Of a DNA stretch of 18,429 bases, positions 1-9,831 are shown piece after piece. The notes beneath the pieces are model-generated. The model was not told where the DNA came from. It worked only from the letters and a program-made list of their open reading frames with translations, and did no database searches. The stretch spans positions 1 through 18,429 of the forward strand of contig JAAMXY010001352.1 of NCBI GenBank assembly GCA_019677205.1, written 5' to 3'. Position 1 is the first letter of the stretch, and each line of letters opens with the position of its first letter. This DNA comes from Pinguiococcus pyrenoidosus. Its lineage: Eukaryota; Sar; Pinguiophyceae; Pinguiochrysidales; Pinguiochrysidaceae. The position numbers were made by a program, and so were the translations under genes.

Positions 1-3000
1 GTGCACATCTTCCGGCTTGATTGCCTTGCTACCACCGTCGGCTCCGTTCCCGTCGCCGGGGGGGACCTGAAGCATCCTCGGGCTCTTGCCTCTAACGTCC
101 TCCACCGCGTATCCGCAGATCTCGCTCCAAGCGGCGTTGACGTGAAGGATTCGGAAGGGCGGCTCCGCCTCCGTGCAGATGCAAGGTTGCTTGATCTCTC
201 GCAACGCAGAGCCAATCGTCGTCGGCACCACCCAGTCCGGGAAAAGAGGGGTGACGCCCATCGAGCTTAGATGCTGCATGAATTCCATGACGTCGAAGTG
301 CATCTCCACCCGCGACAAGCGATTCTCCGGCGTGTACACGGCCTTGAGCATCCCATGGTTCGTCACCTCTGCGTTGGCGCCCCGCGCGATGGCGTCTTCC
401 GTCTTCATCACCCAGCGGCACATGATCGTGTCACCGATGAGGAGCGTGCTCTGCGGACCGCACGTGAACCGAACCTTGGGCCTGCTTCCATAGCGCCGAG
501 CCACACTTTCAAGCAGCAGCTGCAAGGACGCCACGTCTTCCACCATCCCGGTCGGACCGCTCACTTCCCGCCCAAAAGTGGAGATCTGCACTTCGGCCAG
601 GCGAAAAGGGCGGTACGGCGTCACGGGCAGGGTCATCTTGAAATCGGGGTCAAGAATCTGTTGCCACTTGACCAGGTCCGTCTCTCCAGTGGCTCGATAG
701 TAGAAGAACGTTTGCATAACCCTGCGGCGCACGCTTTGTCTGTCGGAAAGCTGTAAAATGGCGTTGAGGCGCCTCCGCCGGCGCCTCTCCTGGTCCTTCA
801 TCAGGGACTCGATCTCGTTCTTGAGATCCACGAGGTACGCCTTCTTCCGCAGTCGGGTGTTCCGAGCATGCTCCCGATTCTTTGCGCGGAGATACTCGTC
901 TGCATCTCCGGGACTCTGCTGCGCGATCGCGGCGTTGCCGACGATAGCTTGAGCCTCATCAATCGAAGAAGACACGCCCGCTTCCTCCTTCACGTCTGCG
1001 CTTCGATTCATGGCGAAGTTCATCTGCTGCAGACTCATGCTCTGAGGCAGCTCCATGGAGCCAATCTCAGCAAAGTTGCGCTTCCGATTCGAAGTCTGCT
1101 GTGAGCTCCGTGCTCCTGAATTGCCGGCGCCATTGCATCCTTCCGGCACCTCCGGTAGCGACGCGGAGGGCTTCGCCGAAGCTTCCCTTGGGTACAGCAT
1201 GGGTGGTCGCTGTGCCGGTGGATAGGCTCCTTGGAAGCCCGCACCAGCTGCATAGAGAGCGGCACCTGATCCCATGGCGGGCATCGCGGACCCATCTCCC
1301 GGAGGTGGCGCTCCGTGTCGTCGTTCCGCTGCCGCTTCGCCAGTGGCGGACGGGTCCTTGTTCGCCACCCCGGTCGGCAAACTTCGCACCCCCGCGTCCC
1401 GAGCACCTTCAGAGCGCGCCTCCGCTGCTTGGGGCTTGTCAGGATTCTGATCTTCTTCCCTATCGCGGCGTCCCACGCCTTCGAATGACTGCTTCGACGC
1501 GCTCCCCGGTATCCTCGGAGAATTGCTCGCCTCCATCGCTTGCGACAGCTTCTCATGTGATCGCCCCGAACGCATCATACCACCGCGCGTCGGATCGGAC
1601 GGGACTCGCGCTCCAGCATCAGCGACTGGAGCCCGCATCATGCCAAGGTTCGGGACGAGGTTGGCCTGTGAGAGAGATTGAGTGAGCATCGGTCTGAGGA
1701 TCTCGAGACTCCCCGAGCGGTGCGCCGTCGCGGTGACATCATCCAGATGATATCCATGCTCCCGGCACAACAAAGACAGCATCGACAACGGCACACGCAG
1801 CAGAAGGAAAGAGAGGAAAAGGGAAAGCGACCAAGAATCGCCAAACGAGGTCTCACCTGGGGGTTGCCGTACATTTGCCGCATGCCTGGGGGACCCGGAG
1901 GAAGCGGCGCCTGGAGCGTGGGCATGACAAGCTGGCCCATCTGGTTCATTGCATGCGGTGGCGGCATCATGGCGTGCTGCGGCGGATAGCCCTTCCGAAA
2001 GCAAGCACGATTAGCAACTGCAAGCTGAGCTGCGGATGATCCATCTTCGTGTATGATTCATCGCTTACCATCGGCAGCGCCTCTGAAGCTTGTGCCGACA
2101 TCATCGGCGGGCCGACCTGCTGGTGTACCTGCATCGGAACTTGGCTTGGAGATCCCATCGCGGCGGGCGGGATGCCATGTCGAGACTGCGGTGGGGGATG
2201 CTGCAGGTGCGGCAGCTGCGCCTGCATTGGCATCGCGCCTCGGGGCGGGTGTCCCGGATACCCGGGAGGACCCAAGCCGAGGGGGTATCCCGGCTGGCCC
2301 TGCGACGCAAAGGGGCCTCCGGGAAAGAGGCTCGGCTGGCTGGCGGGGTTGCCCCTCATGCTCGGGTCCAGGCGGCTTCGTCCTTTGCCCACATTGGGGT
2401 CGGTCTGCGGCAAGATTGGGGGCCCGCCGCCCATTTGACTGTGATCTACGCTCATCAGGCCTTGCATCCCTCCCGCTCCGTGCAAGTTCGTGGTGAGCAT
2501 TGAGGGACCTCCCATGCCGCCTTGTGGCAGTCCCCGACTCAAGGGGCCGCCGCCCGCGACGCTCCCTTGCGGCATCGCCTGCTGCGGCATCGCCTGCTGC
2601 CGGAGATTCTCCTGACTGAAAGCTCCGTGGCGCATATGACCTGCTTGTCCCTGGATTGGCGACGGCGCCACCTGCGCCGCCGCTTGCATGCCGTTCTGCG
2701 AGAGCGAGGTTGGCGGTCCGCCGCTTTGCGACATGTTCTTCGGCGGAAGGGAACCCCTGGCGCCTCCCTGCTGATCGAGGAGGTACTGCTGCGGCCCCTG
2801 GCCGAACTGTCTGGCGCCATCGCGCAGGCCGGCCATCGGCCTCTTGGGTGGCTGGTGCATCTGGTCGAGTTGCGCCTGCTCCATCCGTGCGGGCTCTCTT
2901 CCCGACGAGGGCTGCAGTGGCACATGGCCCATGCGCGCTCGATCCACGGCGGAATGGTCCATCCGCGCCTGACCTTTGCTCTGACTTAACGTGGCCCGTC

Positions 3001-3535
3001 CAGCGGCTGTCTGGCTGGATCTGCCGTTCCCGCTGGCCGCCTCCAGCGCGGCCTGCGCCTGCCGGTGGTTCCTGGTGGAGTTGTCGTCGTGCAGAACGCT
3101 CTGCCCGGTGTCTCGGGCGGACAGACTGGCCACCAGCTGATCCGTGAGGTCCGCGTTCACACCCAAGGCGGTGCTCAAGCTCCCCGGCTCGCCCATGCCG
3201 GGCGCTTGCGGGTTGGACCAGGCGCCATACTGCGCCTGCGCCTGCGCAGTATGGCCGATCGCGTGAACGTCCGTGGCGCTGCCCCTCCCGCTGCTTTCCA
3301 TCCTCTCGGGCGTGGTGCCGCCCATGAGGTTCTCGGAAGCCAAGGACGAGGAGCGGGCGCCGCTCGGGAGAACCAGGTTGCCCAGGTTGAGACTGGCTCC
3401 GTTCTCGCCCTGCACGTCCATGTCGAGCACGTCTCCGAAGAAGGGTTCATCTAAGTCTAGCGAGTTGAAGAGCCCGTCCGGGCCATCGTCGACGCCGATG
3501 TCGCGCCACTGCGCGTAATCGGAGGTGTCCGACAT
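1..3535 (-). CDS. bZIP-PAS transcription factor (3' end cut by window edge)
   Basis: Predicted nuclear DNA-binding regulator. Exons 3535-2069, 1976-1857 and 1665-1 (open to the edge), giving at least 1084 residues; both introns (92 and 191 bp) are GT-AG and phase 0. The first ATG is at 3535. Residues 10-45 are acidic and hydrophobic (DLDEPFFGDVLDMD), like an activation domain. Residues 50-780 are low-complexity, rich in Gln, Pro, Gly and Met. The bZIP basic region starts near residue 790 with NREHARNTRLRKK, which keeps the N-x7-R signature; the first zipper Leu is correctly spaced but only two heptad leucines are visible before an Arg-rich run. Residues ~845-1000 form the domain with LPVTPYRPF that I know from algal and diatom bZIP factors. 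A PAS-like domain begins near 1025 (NAAWSEICGYAVEDVRGK) and is cut by the edge. Its target and any ligand are unknown. The bZIP call is firm; the PAS call is strong but incomplete. Confidence 0.88.
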
Positions 3536-4179
3536 GCCTCCTTCGCTTTTCGCTTCAGAGCTTCTCTAGGCCAAACGGAATGCGCAGACGCGCTCCGCTG
3601 GCATCTCCGTTTCGCCGCTCAAAGCTGGACTGCCACGGAAAAGGCAACACGGATGCGAGCACCGAAAAGCCTTCGCGCGCGCCGGATGGCTGTGCCGTCC
3701 CGGCGTTCCAATCGTGCTGGGCCGAGGTGCCGAATCCGCGCCGCGCGAGAACCAGGCTATCGCGCCGCGTCTTCTTCGGTCGACCGACGCTTGTGGGGAA
3801 CTCGACGGGTGAGCAAGCGGAAGCGACGGGCGTCGTGCGCTGGGAGACGAGGTTTGACGGGGGCGCTCTCTATCGGCGTCCAGGAAGAGAAGGGTGTGCG
3901 CATAGCGCTTCCGTGCGCATTGGATGGACATTCAACCAGAAATGCGTCGGGATTGGACGACACGGTTGACGGTGGGACGAAGGCGAGCTCTGTATGCGAG
4001 TGCTATGACGCAGCCTGGAAACCACTGGACGACAATGTTGAACAACTGCAAAATACCTATGAAAACGGAAAATAATGAATCGAATTATGCTGGCATTCAA
4101 TACCAAATATAATTCTGACGTGTCCTCGATTGGCGTAGGGAATGATAAACAGATCGTTCGGTGTCTGAATCCCGGGCAG
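3536..4179. other. Gene-free upstream region of the bZIP-PAS gene
   Basis: No convincing gene is visible. The left part (to about 4000) is GC-rich and should hold the 5' UTR and promoter of the bZIP gene, which starts at 3535. The reading frames here (for example plus 3653-4075) have Arg- and Ala-rich composition typical of non-coding GC-rich DNA and match no family I recognise. Base composition changes near 4040 to AT-rich, which marks the entry into the transposon-relic region. Confidence 0.5.
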
Positions 4180-4545
4180 CCATGAAGAACATTGCGTAAA
4201 GAAACTTCAAATCATCCTCAATCTGGTATGTGTCCAATCAACGTCTACTTCTAAGAAGCATGGGATGAAACTGCATCCTATCACAGACCGATCCATCCAC
4301 GTAATTGGCCATCTGCCTGAGCCGTCCAGCAGTCAGTACTGCAGCTGGCGTGCCCCAAAGATGAAGTTATCGCTTCTGTCTTTGCTTTCTTCCATCCGTA
4401 CAACATTTCGAAAAAAGGAGGAGAAATGTCGATAGTGGTGGGATGATCGCTTTTGAGCAGTCCTCTGGAAACCATTCTTATCTTTAAAATTCTTGAAAGG
4501 CATGCTTGCGCCCTACAAGAACCTCTGTGATGCCATCACAACGAG
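4180..4545 (-). mobile_element. Decayed hAT-family transposase fragment
   Basis: On the minus strand, several frames together recall the central part of a hAT transposase. A segment from about 4543 down to 4492 reads like the 'pre-Asp' region (LVGRKHAFQEF, then a stop). The next frame (4475-4281) contains FFEMLYGWKKAKTEA, then STDCWTAQADG, which resembles the conserved D-x-W-T box that carries the first catalytic Asp, followed by a stop after RGWIGL. A shifted frame below 4290 continues weakly (GCSFIPC, then DVDWTHTRLR), where hAT proteins have a TAHFID-like strand. Stops and frame changes show it is dead. The host stretch is AT-rich compared with the flanking genes. No terminal inverted repeats or 8-bp target duplication were found. 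The similarity is by eye only. Confidence 0.42.
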
Positions 4546-4861
4546 GAGGTATAAAGTACTTGAGGCCCTAAGCTTGTCAGACCTCAATTGCGCCATATCA
4601 CGCGCCAATTGATGATACTCCAAACTCCAAAGGTACCTGCTGATGCTGTACCGCGAGACGCGCTTCCCTTTTTCCAGGCCGGGCTTCGAAGACTCCGCGG
4701 AACCGTTCTGCGCGCTTTCGCCGCGCCGCGCCGCGAGGAAAGATGCGGAATCTCCAGGACGACGGAGACCCGCCGCCCCAAGATCAGGAGAAGGAGCATG
4801 AGCGCAGCGCAGTGGACACAACTCTTCTGGTTCGCTCCTCTGTTGGCTGACACGCTCGAAG

Positions 4862-7121
4862 CATGGTGTTTTAAAGCTACCCAACGCGGTTGCGCAGGTC
4901 TTTCTCCTCGGATTGTGCATCTTTTTGGCGTACATGATCAAGAAGTACCGGTTCTACTACATCCCGGAGAGCGCCGGCGCAATGCTCGTGGGATGTGTGG
5001 TGGGCGGCCTGATCCGCGCCTGCAACCCGGGAGAGCGCGAGCTAGATTTCCTCCGCTTCCAGCCAGATGTGCGTCCGTTTTGTCCCCCTTTCTCTCTCTC
5101 GCTTTCCTCCCAACCTCTGGCGTTGGCAACGCAGAGCACAACCAGGCCTTGAGATCTGCAGAGATTCACACAGAGAGACGCACAGAGCGACAGGATGGAG
5201 GCCGATTCTGCGGTCGTTTTGGGGGGAGGGTGGGGAGGCTGCGGGGGGGAATGGCGGCTCCTGAGAAGGCTCCGAACCCGGAAATGACTGACACTCGGGT
5301 GGTTCCTCTTTTCTTCGAAGGTCTTCTTCTTCGCGCTGTTACCTCCGATCATCTTCGAGGCGGGGTACACCTTGCGCAAGAAGCGCTTCTTCGCGAATCT
5401 CGCGACCATCTTGATGTTCGCGGTTGGCGGCACGGTGGTCTCGACCTTCGTCGTTGGCTTCCTCACCTGGTCCTGCGGCAACAGCAAGATCATTGAAATT
5501 GATGATGACCCACTGGAGGCCCTGCTGTTTGGAGCGCTGATCAGCGCCGTGGACCCCGTGGCCACGCTCAGCATCATGGGAAGCGCGGTAAGCCTCAGAG
5601 CCTCAGAGCCCTAGGGTCTCAGAGCCGCAGAGCCACAGAACCACAGAGCCACCGGATGGTGCGAGAGGGAGAGACTTTGGAAGTCTGACGGCATTCACAG
5701 GAGCTGAATTGCGATCCGCTGCTGTACTCGCTCGTGTTTGGAGAATCGGTGCTGAACGACGCCGTTGCCATCGTGCTCTTCCGGATTTTCCTCAAGTATC
5801 GGAACCTCCGCATAGATTCCCAGGCCGACGAGGACGGCGGAGAGGTGGTCAGCGAGAACAGCCTTGCCCTCGCCATGAGCGAATTCATGGGCGTCAGCAT
5901 CGGTTCGGTCTTCTGCGGCGTGCTCATCGGGCTGATCTGCTCGTATCTTTGCAAGCACACGCGGATCAGCGCCTATCCGCACTACGAGATTGCGATTTTG
6001 TTTCTTTTCGCGTATGGCAGTTATGCTCTCGCCGAGTTGGTGGCGCTTTCGGGCATCATGAGCCTCTTCTTCAGTGGCATCACGCTGAGCCACTACAACT
6101 CGTACAATCTCAGCGCCACCAGCCGCATCACCTCGGAGGTCACCTTCAAGGCGCTGGCTTCCGTCTCGGAGTTTTTTGTGTACCTCTACATGGGCGTCGG
6201 CATCTTCAACAACAAGTACAAGAACTACAACATCGTCTTCATCGTGTTGGCCATCCTCTTCTGCAACGTCGGTCGCCTGCTCAACATCTTTCCGTTCAGC
6301 TTCATCGCCAATCTTTTCCGGCAGAAGCGGGTACCGCTGCGTATGCAGATTGTGATCTGGTTCGCGGGTCTGCGCGGAGCGATCGCCTTTGCGCTGGCGC
6401 AGAATATTCCCGGGGAGCACACCGATCTGTATACCACGACGACCCTTGCCATCGTCCTGTTCACGACCGTCGTCTGCGGAGGCCTCACGGAGCCGCTGCT
6501 CGGGAAGATGGGAATGAAGCTGCAGCACGGGAGTGGGGTGGACGGAGGGGACGGCAGCAACCCCTACGAAAGCCTTGTCCAGAACGGGCAAGGGATGGAG
6601 CGACGGATGAGCTTAGCAGACAAGGTAAGCTGCTTCCGTGTCCCGGCCGGCGCCGGGCCAGTCTTCGCCGTTTCTGGCCAGTCTTCGCCCTTTCTGGCCA
6701 GGCTTCGCCGTTTCTGGTCCCGGCCTGGCCCTGACCGATGCCGAGAAGCTCAGGGACTTAGTCTCTTCTCTCTTCCTTCTCCTCGCGATTGCCCAGGTGT
6801 ATACAGGGTTTGACGGCATGTGGAGGCAACTAGATGACTTGTACATGAAGCCGCTTTTCGGAGGGAGCACCAGCAGATCCTATTCAGACCGGTAAGCGAC
6901 GCTCCTTTCCATGCGAAAGCGTGTGGAACCGCATCGTGTTGATGGGGCCGTTGGAATCCCACTCTAGGCGGCGGGACGTCACTGAGGCGGAGATGCAAAT
7001 GCTGCACCCGTCGGAGGAGGATGAATTTAATGAGGAGACTGACGACGGTGAGAGCAAGGAACGAGATTCAGAAAACAACTATGTGCCCCCCTCAAGCTCG
7101 CGTAGCTTAGCAGGAGAATGA
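4862..7121 (+). CDS. Na+/H+ exchanger, NHE8/NHX5-6-like (N-terminus unresolved)
   Basis: Electroneutral cation/proton antiporter of the CPA1 family, probably in Golgi, endosomes or plasma membrane. Exons: up to 5068, 5321-5587, 5701-6624, 6797-6891 and 6968-7121; introns 252, 113, 172 and 76 bp, all GT-AG. Visible length is 548 residues, close to full NHE8 size. Family landmarks are RFYYIPESAGAMLVG (first helices), LLPPIIFEAGYTL, ISAVDPVATLSIM, ESVLNDAVAIVLF (the Asn-Asp pair of electroneutral exchangers), SGIMSLFFSGITLSHY, WFAGLRGAIAFALA and, in exon 4, LDDLYMKPLFGG. The C-terminal tail is short, acidic and Ser-rich. The plausible first acceptor lies at 4861 (ctgac branch site, then cgaag), so the start codon probably sits in an upstream exon that I could not find. 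The last intron is inferred: unspliced, the frame stops at 6893. Confidence 0.9.
5591..5652. repeat. Degenerate cagagcc-type short repeat in an NHE intron
   Basis: Just inside the second visible intron of the exchanger gene, the motif cagagcc recurs about six times at 8-10 bp spacing with small changes, starting a few bases after the gtaagc donor. It looks like a degenerate microsatellite; no coding role. Confidence 0.6.
6656..6715. repeat. Three 20-bp tandem repeats in an NHE intron
   Basis: Three head-to-tail copies of a 20-bp unit beginning ggccagtcttcgcc lie at 6656-6675, 6676-6695 and 6696-6715, differing at one or two positions. They fill the middle of the intron 6625-6796, between the gtaagc donor and the gcccag acceptor. 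Translated, the intron would stay open, so the array can be mistaken for coding sequence. Confidence 0.85.
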
Positions 7122-7446
7122 ACAAGAGCGTTGTGTTACGTCTGGCCAACACATGCTCCGTGCCGCGTGCAGTGTCTTCGGCGTCAGATCGTGCCTCATC
7201 GGGCCAGCAGTCTACGTGCATTGGGCGTTGCTTCTCGGATCTAAAGTACGTGTGACTGTGGTCGCAGAAATGGCCCGCTCGCTCAACCAGATCTCTCCTT
7301 TCTCCTGTCTCTCAAGATGCATAGAGGGCTGTAAAACCCCAAGTGGATGTTCCTTCCGTGGTCTCGCTTCCTGCGCTTGCCCCCAACGTGTCTCGGTCCT
7401 GTGAATGTTTCGCAACTTCCTTCAATGCAGCTTTGCGCTTGTCGCT
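7122..7446. other. Convergent intergenic gap between NHE and CDKL kinase
   Basis: A 325-bp space between two 3' ends. It should contain both 3' UTRs and the polyadenylation sites. No AATAAA motif, RNA gene or convincing reading frame is seen. Confidence 0.5.
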
Positions 7447-9831
7447 TTACGCTTGTCGCCCGGATCCGACTTTCGACCGAGGGCCAAGGCCTTGCGATTG
7501 CCAGACCGCCGCTCTTCTCCGGCTGCTTCCCCGCTTCGTCATGCTTGGCGGCACCCTGCGATGCTGCCCTTCAGCTGACAAGGATTCTGGCGGCAGCAGC
7601 GGCTGCAGAATCTGCGGGAGCAGACCGGCTTGGACGTCCATACTTGTTCTGTCGTTGTGACCGGACCGCAGCGTTTTCACACGCGCTCCATCTGGCCTCT
7701 CCCGCGCTGGATAGCGAGGAGCGCAGTTTTCGGTATTCTCATCCGTGAGGCGACCTCCCAGCTTCTCCAGCTTCGCGGGCAGCCTCATCGAGAACTCCCT
7801 GAAGGAATCCATCTCGCGAGCGCGCGCGTCCCTCGACTCCTTCTCCTTGGCTGCGCTTCCGATCCCTTGCCCAAGAACGGCTCGCCGATCCCGGGCAGTT
7901 CGCCCGTCCGTCGCGGGACTCGTGGAGAAGACCTCGGCCTCTTGCCCAAGCAAGTCGGCTTGGCCAAGCGGCTTCATCGACATCAAGCAAGTTGCGTGGA
8001 GAGACGCCGCGCGAGAGCTCATCGGAGGTGGGCTCTCCTCGCCCACGTCCCGCTCTCGGTGGGGTTGAAGATCCCCTCTTCGATCAAAAGTGTGCCGAAC
8101 TTTGCCTAGCCATCCGCCGAACTGCTCTGGTGTTCCTTCGCTTGGCTCGCGTGCCACGCGAGGCCCCGAGCGAGGCCCCGAGCGAGGCCCCGAGTCAGGC
8201 TCGTAGGAAGGCTGAATCTTCGGCGGTGGTGGAGACGGTCGGTATCCTTGCGTCCGAGGGCTCTCTCCGTCTTTCGTGGGACTGTACCGCAAGTGCTTCA
8301 TTCTCGGGATAGACACGTCCACCTCAAAATCGCTAGGGTCCTCGCACACCACTACATTCTCCAAAACCGGAGGCTCTCCACGCAAAGCAATACGCGGAGC
8401 CGTCGTGCTTGTCACGCTACTTCGTGGTGTCCTCGATACGCAGTCATCTGCTCCACTGCTCTCGGCGTCGCTATCGCTCTGCCGCCGCCCTCGAGCTCCT
8501 GGAGAAGGATCACTGCGCCGCTTCCGATCTCGGAGCCTACGAACTCCGGAGCCGCCGCCGCCGCCTTTCAGGCTGGATCTCCGGGCTCGCTTCCCTCGCT
8601 TGGCCGCGCTGACGCTAAGGGCATGCTTTGACGCAGCAGGGGCGTTCTGTCCATCGTCACAGCCATCTCCTTCCATGACGGAGGCGCCAGGAGGCAGGCG
8701 CAGAGCTTCGACGCCGAGCGTGCGCTCGGCTTTCCGCACCGGAGACGCCATCGCATCCCTCTTCGCTTCCTCCATCCCGCTGCGTTTGCTCCATTGTGGC
8801 AGCTGTGCGCGCGGCTCGACGGCCTCGACGCTCGCTCGCGCAGCCTTCTCTCCCCTTGCGTCCTCCGGGGGTAGTCGAATGGCGCGGAAGGGACGATCGG
8901 GAGGCGGTCTCAGCCGCTCGCAGTCCGGCGCAGCACCCTCCCGTCCTTCTTGGGCCAGGCCGTCGAAGTAGTTGTGGCGCAGGCATCCTTGAATGCTCAG
9001 TCTGGCCGTCGGCTCCATCACCACAATGCTACGCAGGAAGAAGAGCGCCTGCTTGCCCATCGCGCCGACGTACCTCGTCTGCAGCGTCTCGGGGGGGCCG
9101 CGGGCGACAAAGCTCGCGCCGTCGAAGCGAGAATTGCGGCGGAACAGCCGTAGCTGCTCGCGGGTCAGCGGGCCCAGCATCCTCTGGATGATGTGCAGCT
9201 GGTCCAGCTCGCTCTCTCCCGGAAACAGCGGCTGCCCGTCCGTGAGCTCGCCCATGATGCAGCCGATGGCCCACAGGTCCACGCTGAAGTCGTAGGCGGT
9301 GGAGCCGAGCAGCAGCTCGGGAGCGCGGTACCACCTGGTGGCAACATAGTCCGTCAAGCGCCGCTCTCCCCCGGGCATGACCCTGGCGAAGCCGAAGTCG
9401 CACAGCTTGAGGCGGCGCTGCCTTACGTCGACCAGCAGGTTCTCGGGCTTGATGTCGCGGTGCACCACGCCGTTCTCATGGCACCACGCGATGGCCTTGC
9501 ACAGCTGGAACACATACCGACGCACCAAGGTGGCCTCCAGGCCGGCCGGGTGGGCCGCCAGCAGCTGCAGCAGGTTCTGCTCCACGTACTCGAACACCAG
9601 GTGCAAGCGGCCTTGGCAGCGGAAGGCCTCCAGCAGCAGCACGATGTGCTCGTGGCGCAGCACGCGCAGCAGGCGCAGCTCTCGCGTAGTCGTCTTGCGC
9701 ACCACCGGCGCCTCCTCGGACTCCTTGAACTTCTTCACCGCCACCACGCGCCCGCTCTCCCGGTTGCGGCACTTCACCACCACGCCGTAGGCGCCCTCGC
9801 CCACGGTGCCGAGCACCTCAAAGCGGTTCAT
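7447..9831 (-). CDS. CDKL-family (CDKL5-like) Ser/Thr protein kinase
   Basis: Intronless, 794 residues. The ATG at 9831 is chosen because the protein then begins MNRFEVLGTVGEGAYGVV, as CDKL kinases do. Kinase domain is residues 4-289: Gly loop GEGAYG (11-16), Lys33, Glu51 of helix C, catalytic HRDIKPEN (124-131), DFG (145-147), and activation-loop T-D-Y (160-162) followed by VATRWYRAPE. The TDY equals the TEY/TDY phosphorylation motif of CDKL and MAPK-type kinases, and DGQPLFPGESE is typical of the family. All catalytic residues are present, so it should be active. Residues 290-794 are a long disordered tail rich in Ser, Arg, Gly and Pro with basic clusters (KRGKRARR) that could act as nuclear signals. 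CDKL kinases generally control cilium length or transport, so the organism probably builds flagella. Which of CDKL1-5 it corresponds to cannot be settled by eye. Confidence 0.93.
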   Translation of the reverse strand: MNRFEVLGTVGEGAYGVVVKCRNRESGRVVAVKKFKESEEAPVVRKTTTRELRLLRVLRHEHIVLLLEAFRCQGRLHLVFEYVEQNLLQLLAAHPAGLEATLVRRYVFQLCKAIAWCHENGVVHRDIKPENLLVDVRQRRLKLCDFGFARVMPGGERRLTDYVATRWYRAPELLLGSTAYDFSVDLWAIGCIMGELTDGQPLFPGESELDQLHIIQRMLGPLTREQLRLFRRNSRFDGASFVARGPPETLQTRYVGAMGKQALFFLRSIVVMEPTARLSIQGCLRHNYFDGLAQEGREGAAPDCERLRPPPDRPFRAIRLPPEDARGEKAARASVEAVEPRAQLPQWSKRSGMEEAKRDAMASPVRKAERTLGVEALRLPPGASVMEGDGCDDGQNAPAASKHALSVSAAKRGKRARRSSLKGGGGGSGVRRLRDRKRRSDPSPGARGRRQSDSDAESSGADDCVSRTPRSSVTSTTAPRIALRGEPPVLENVVVCEDPSDFEVDVSIPRMKHLRYSPTKDGESPRTQGYRPSPPPPKIQPSYEPDSGPRSGPRSGPRVAREPSEGTPEQFGGWLGKVRHTFDRRGDLQPHRERDVGEESPPPMSSRAASLHATCLMSMKPLGQADLLGQEAEVFSTSPATDGRTARDRRAVLGQGIGSAAKEKESRDARAREMDSFREFSMRLPAKLEKLGGRLTDENTENCAPRYPARERPDGARVKTLRSGHNDRTSMDVQAGLLPQILQPLLPPESLSAEGQHRRVPPSMTKRGSSRRRAAVWQSQGLGPRSKVGSGRQA
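8160..8195. repeat. Three 12-bp in-frame repeats in the kinase tail
   Basis: Three tandem copies of gaggccccgagc (last one ending in t) encode, on the minus strand, three consecutive SGPR units in the disordered C-terminal tail of the CDKL-like kinase. The unit length is a multiple of three, so copy-number change would not break the frame. Confidence 0.85.

Noticed and set aside
2049-2503. Overlapping plus-strand ORFs of 129-147 residues opposite the bZIP gene
   Set aside because: They mirror the GC-rich low-complexity exon 1 of the minus-strand bZIP gene, have Cys/Gly- or Arg-rich composition and no recognisable domain.
3653-4075. Plus-strand ORF of 140 residues upstream of the bZIP gene
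   Set aside because: Arg/Ala/Ser-rich composition in a GC-rich upstream region, no motif, and it ends in the AT-rich transition; nothing supports coding.
4588-5496. Plus-strand ORF of 302 residues at the exchanger locus
   Set aside because: It reads through the exchanger exon in a wrong frame; the family motifs are in another frame, with a clear intron between 5069 and 5320.
5695-6591. Minus-strand ORF of 298 residues opposite exchanger exon 3
   Set aside because: Antisense shadow of a strongly conserved transmembrane coding exon; it is Asp/Glu/His-rich with no known motif.
6892-6919. A 28-bp intron as the last intron of the exchanger
   Set aside because: It keeps the frame and has GT...AG, but is far shorter than any other intron here. 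The 76-bp alternative ending at 6967 also keeps frame and has a better acceptor (cccactctag).
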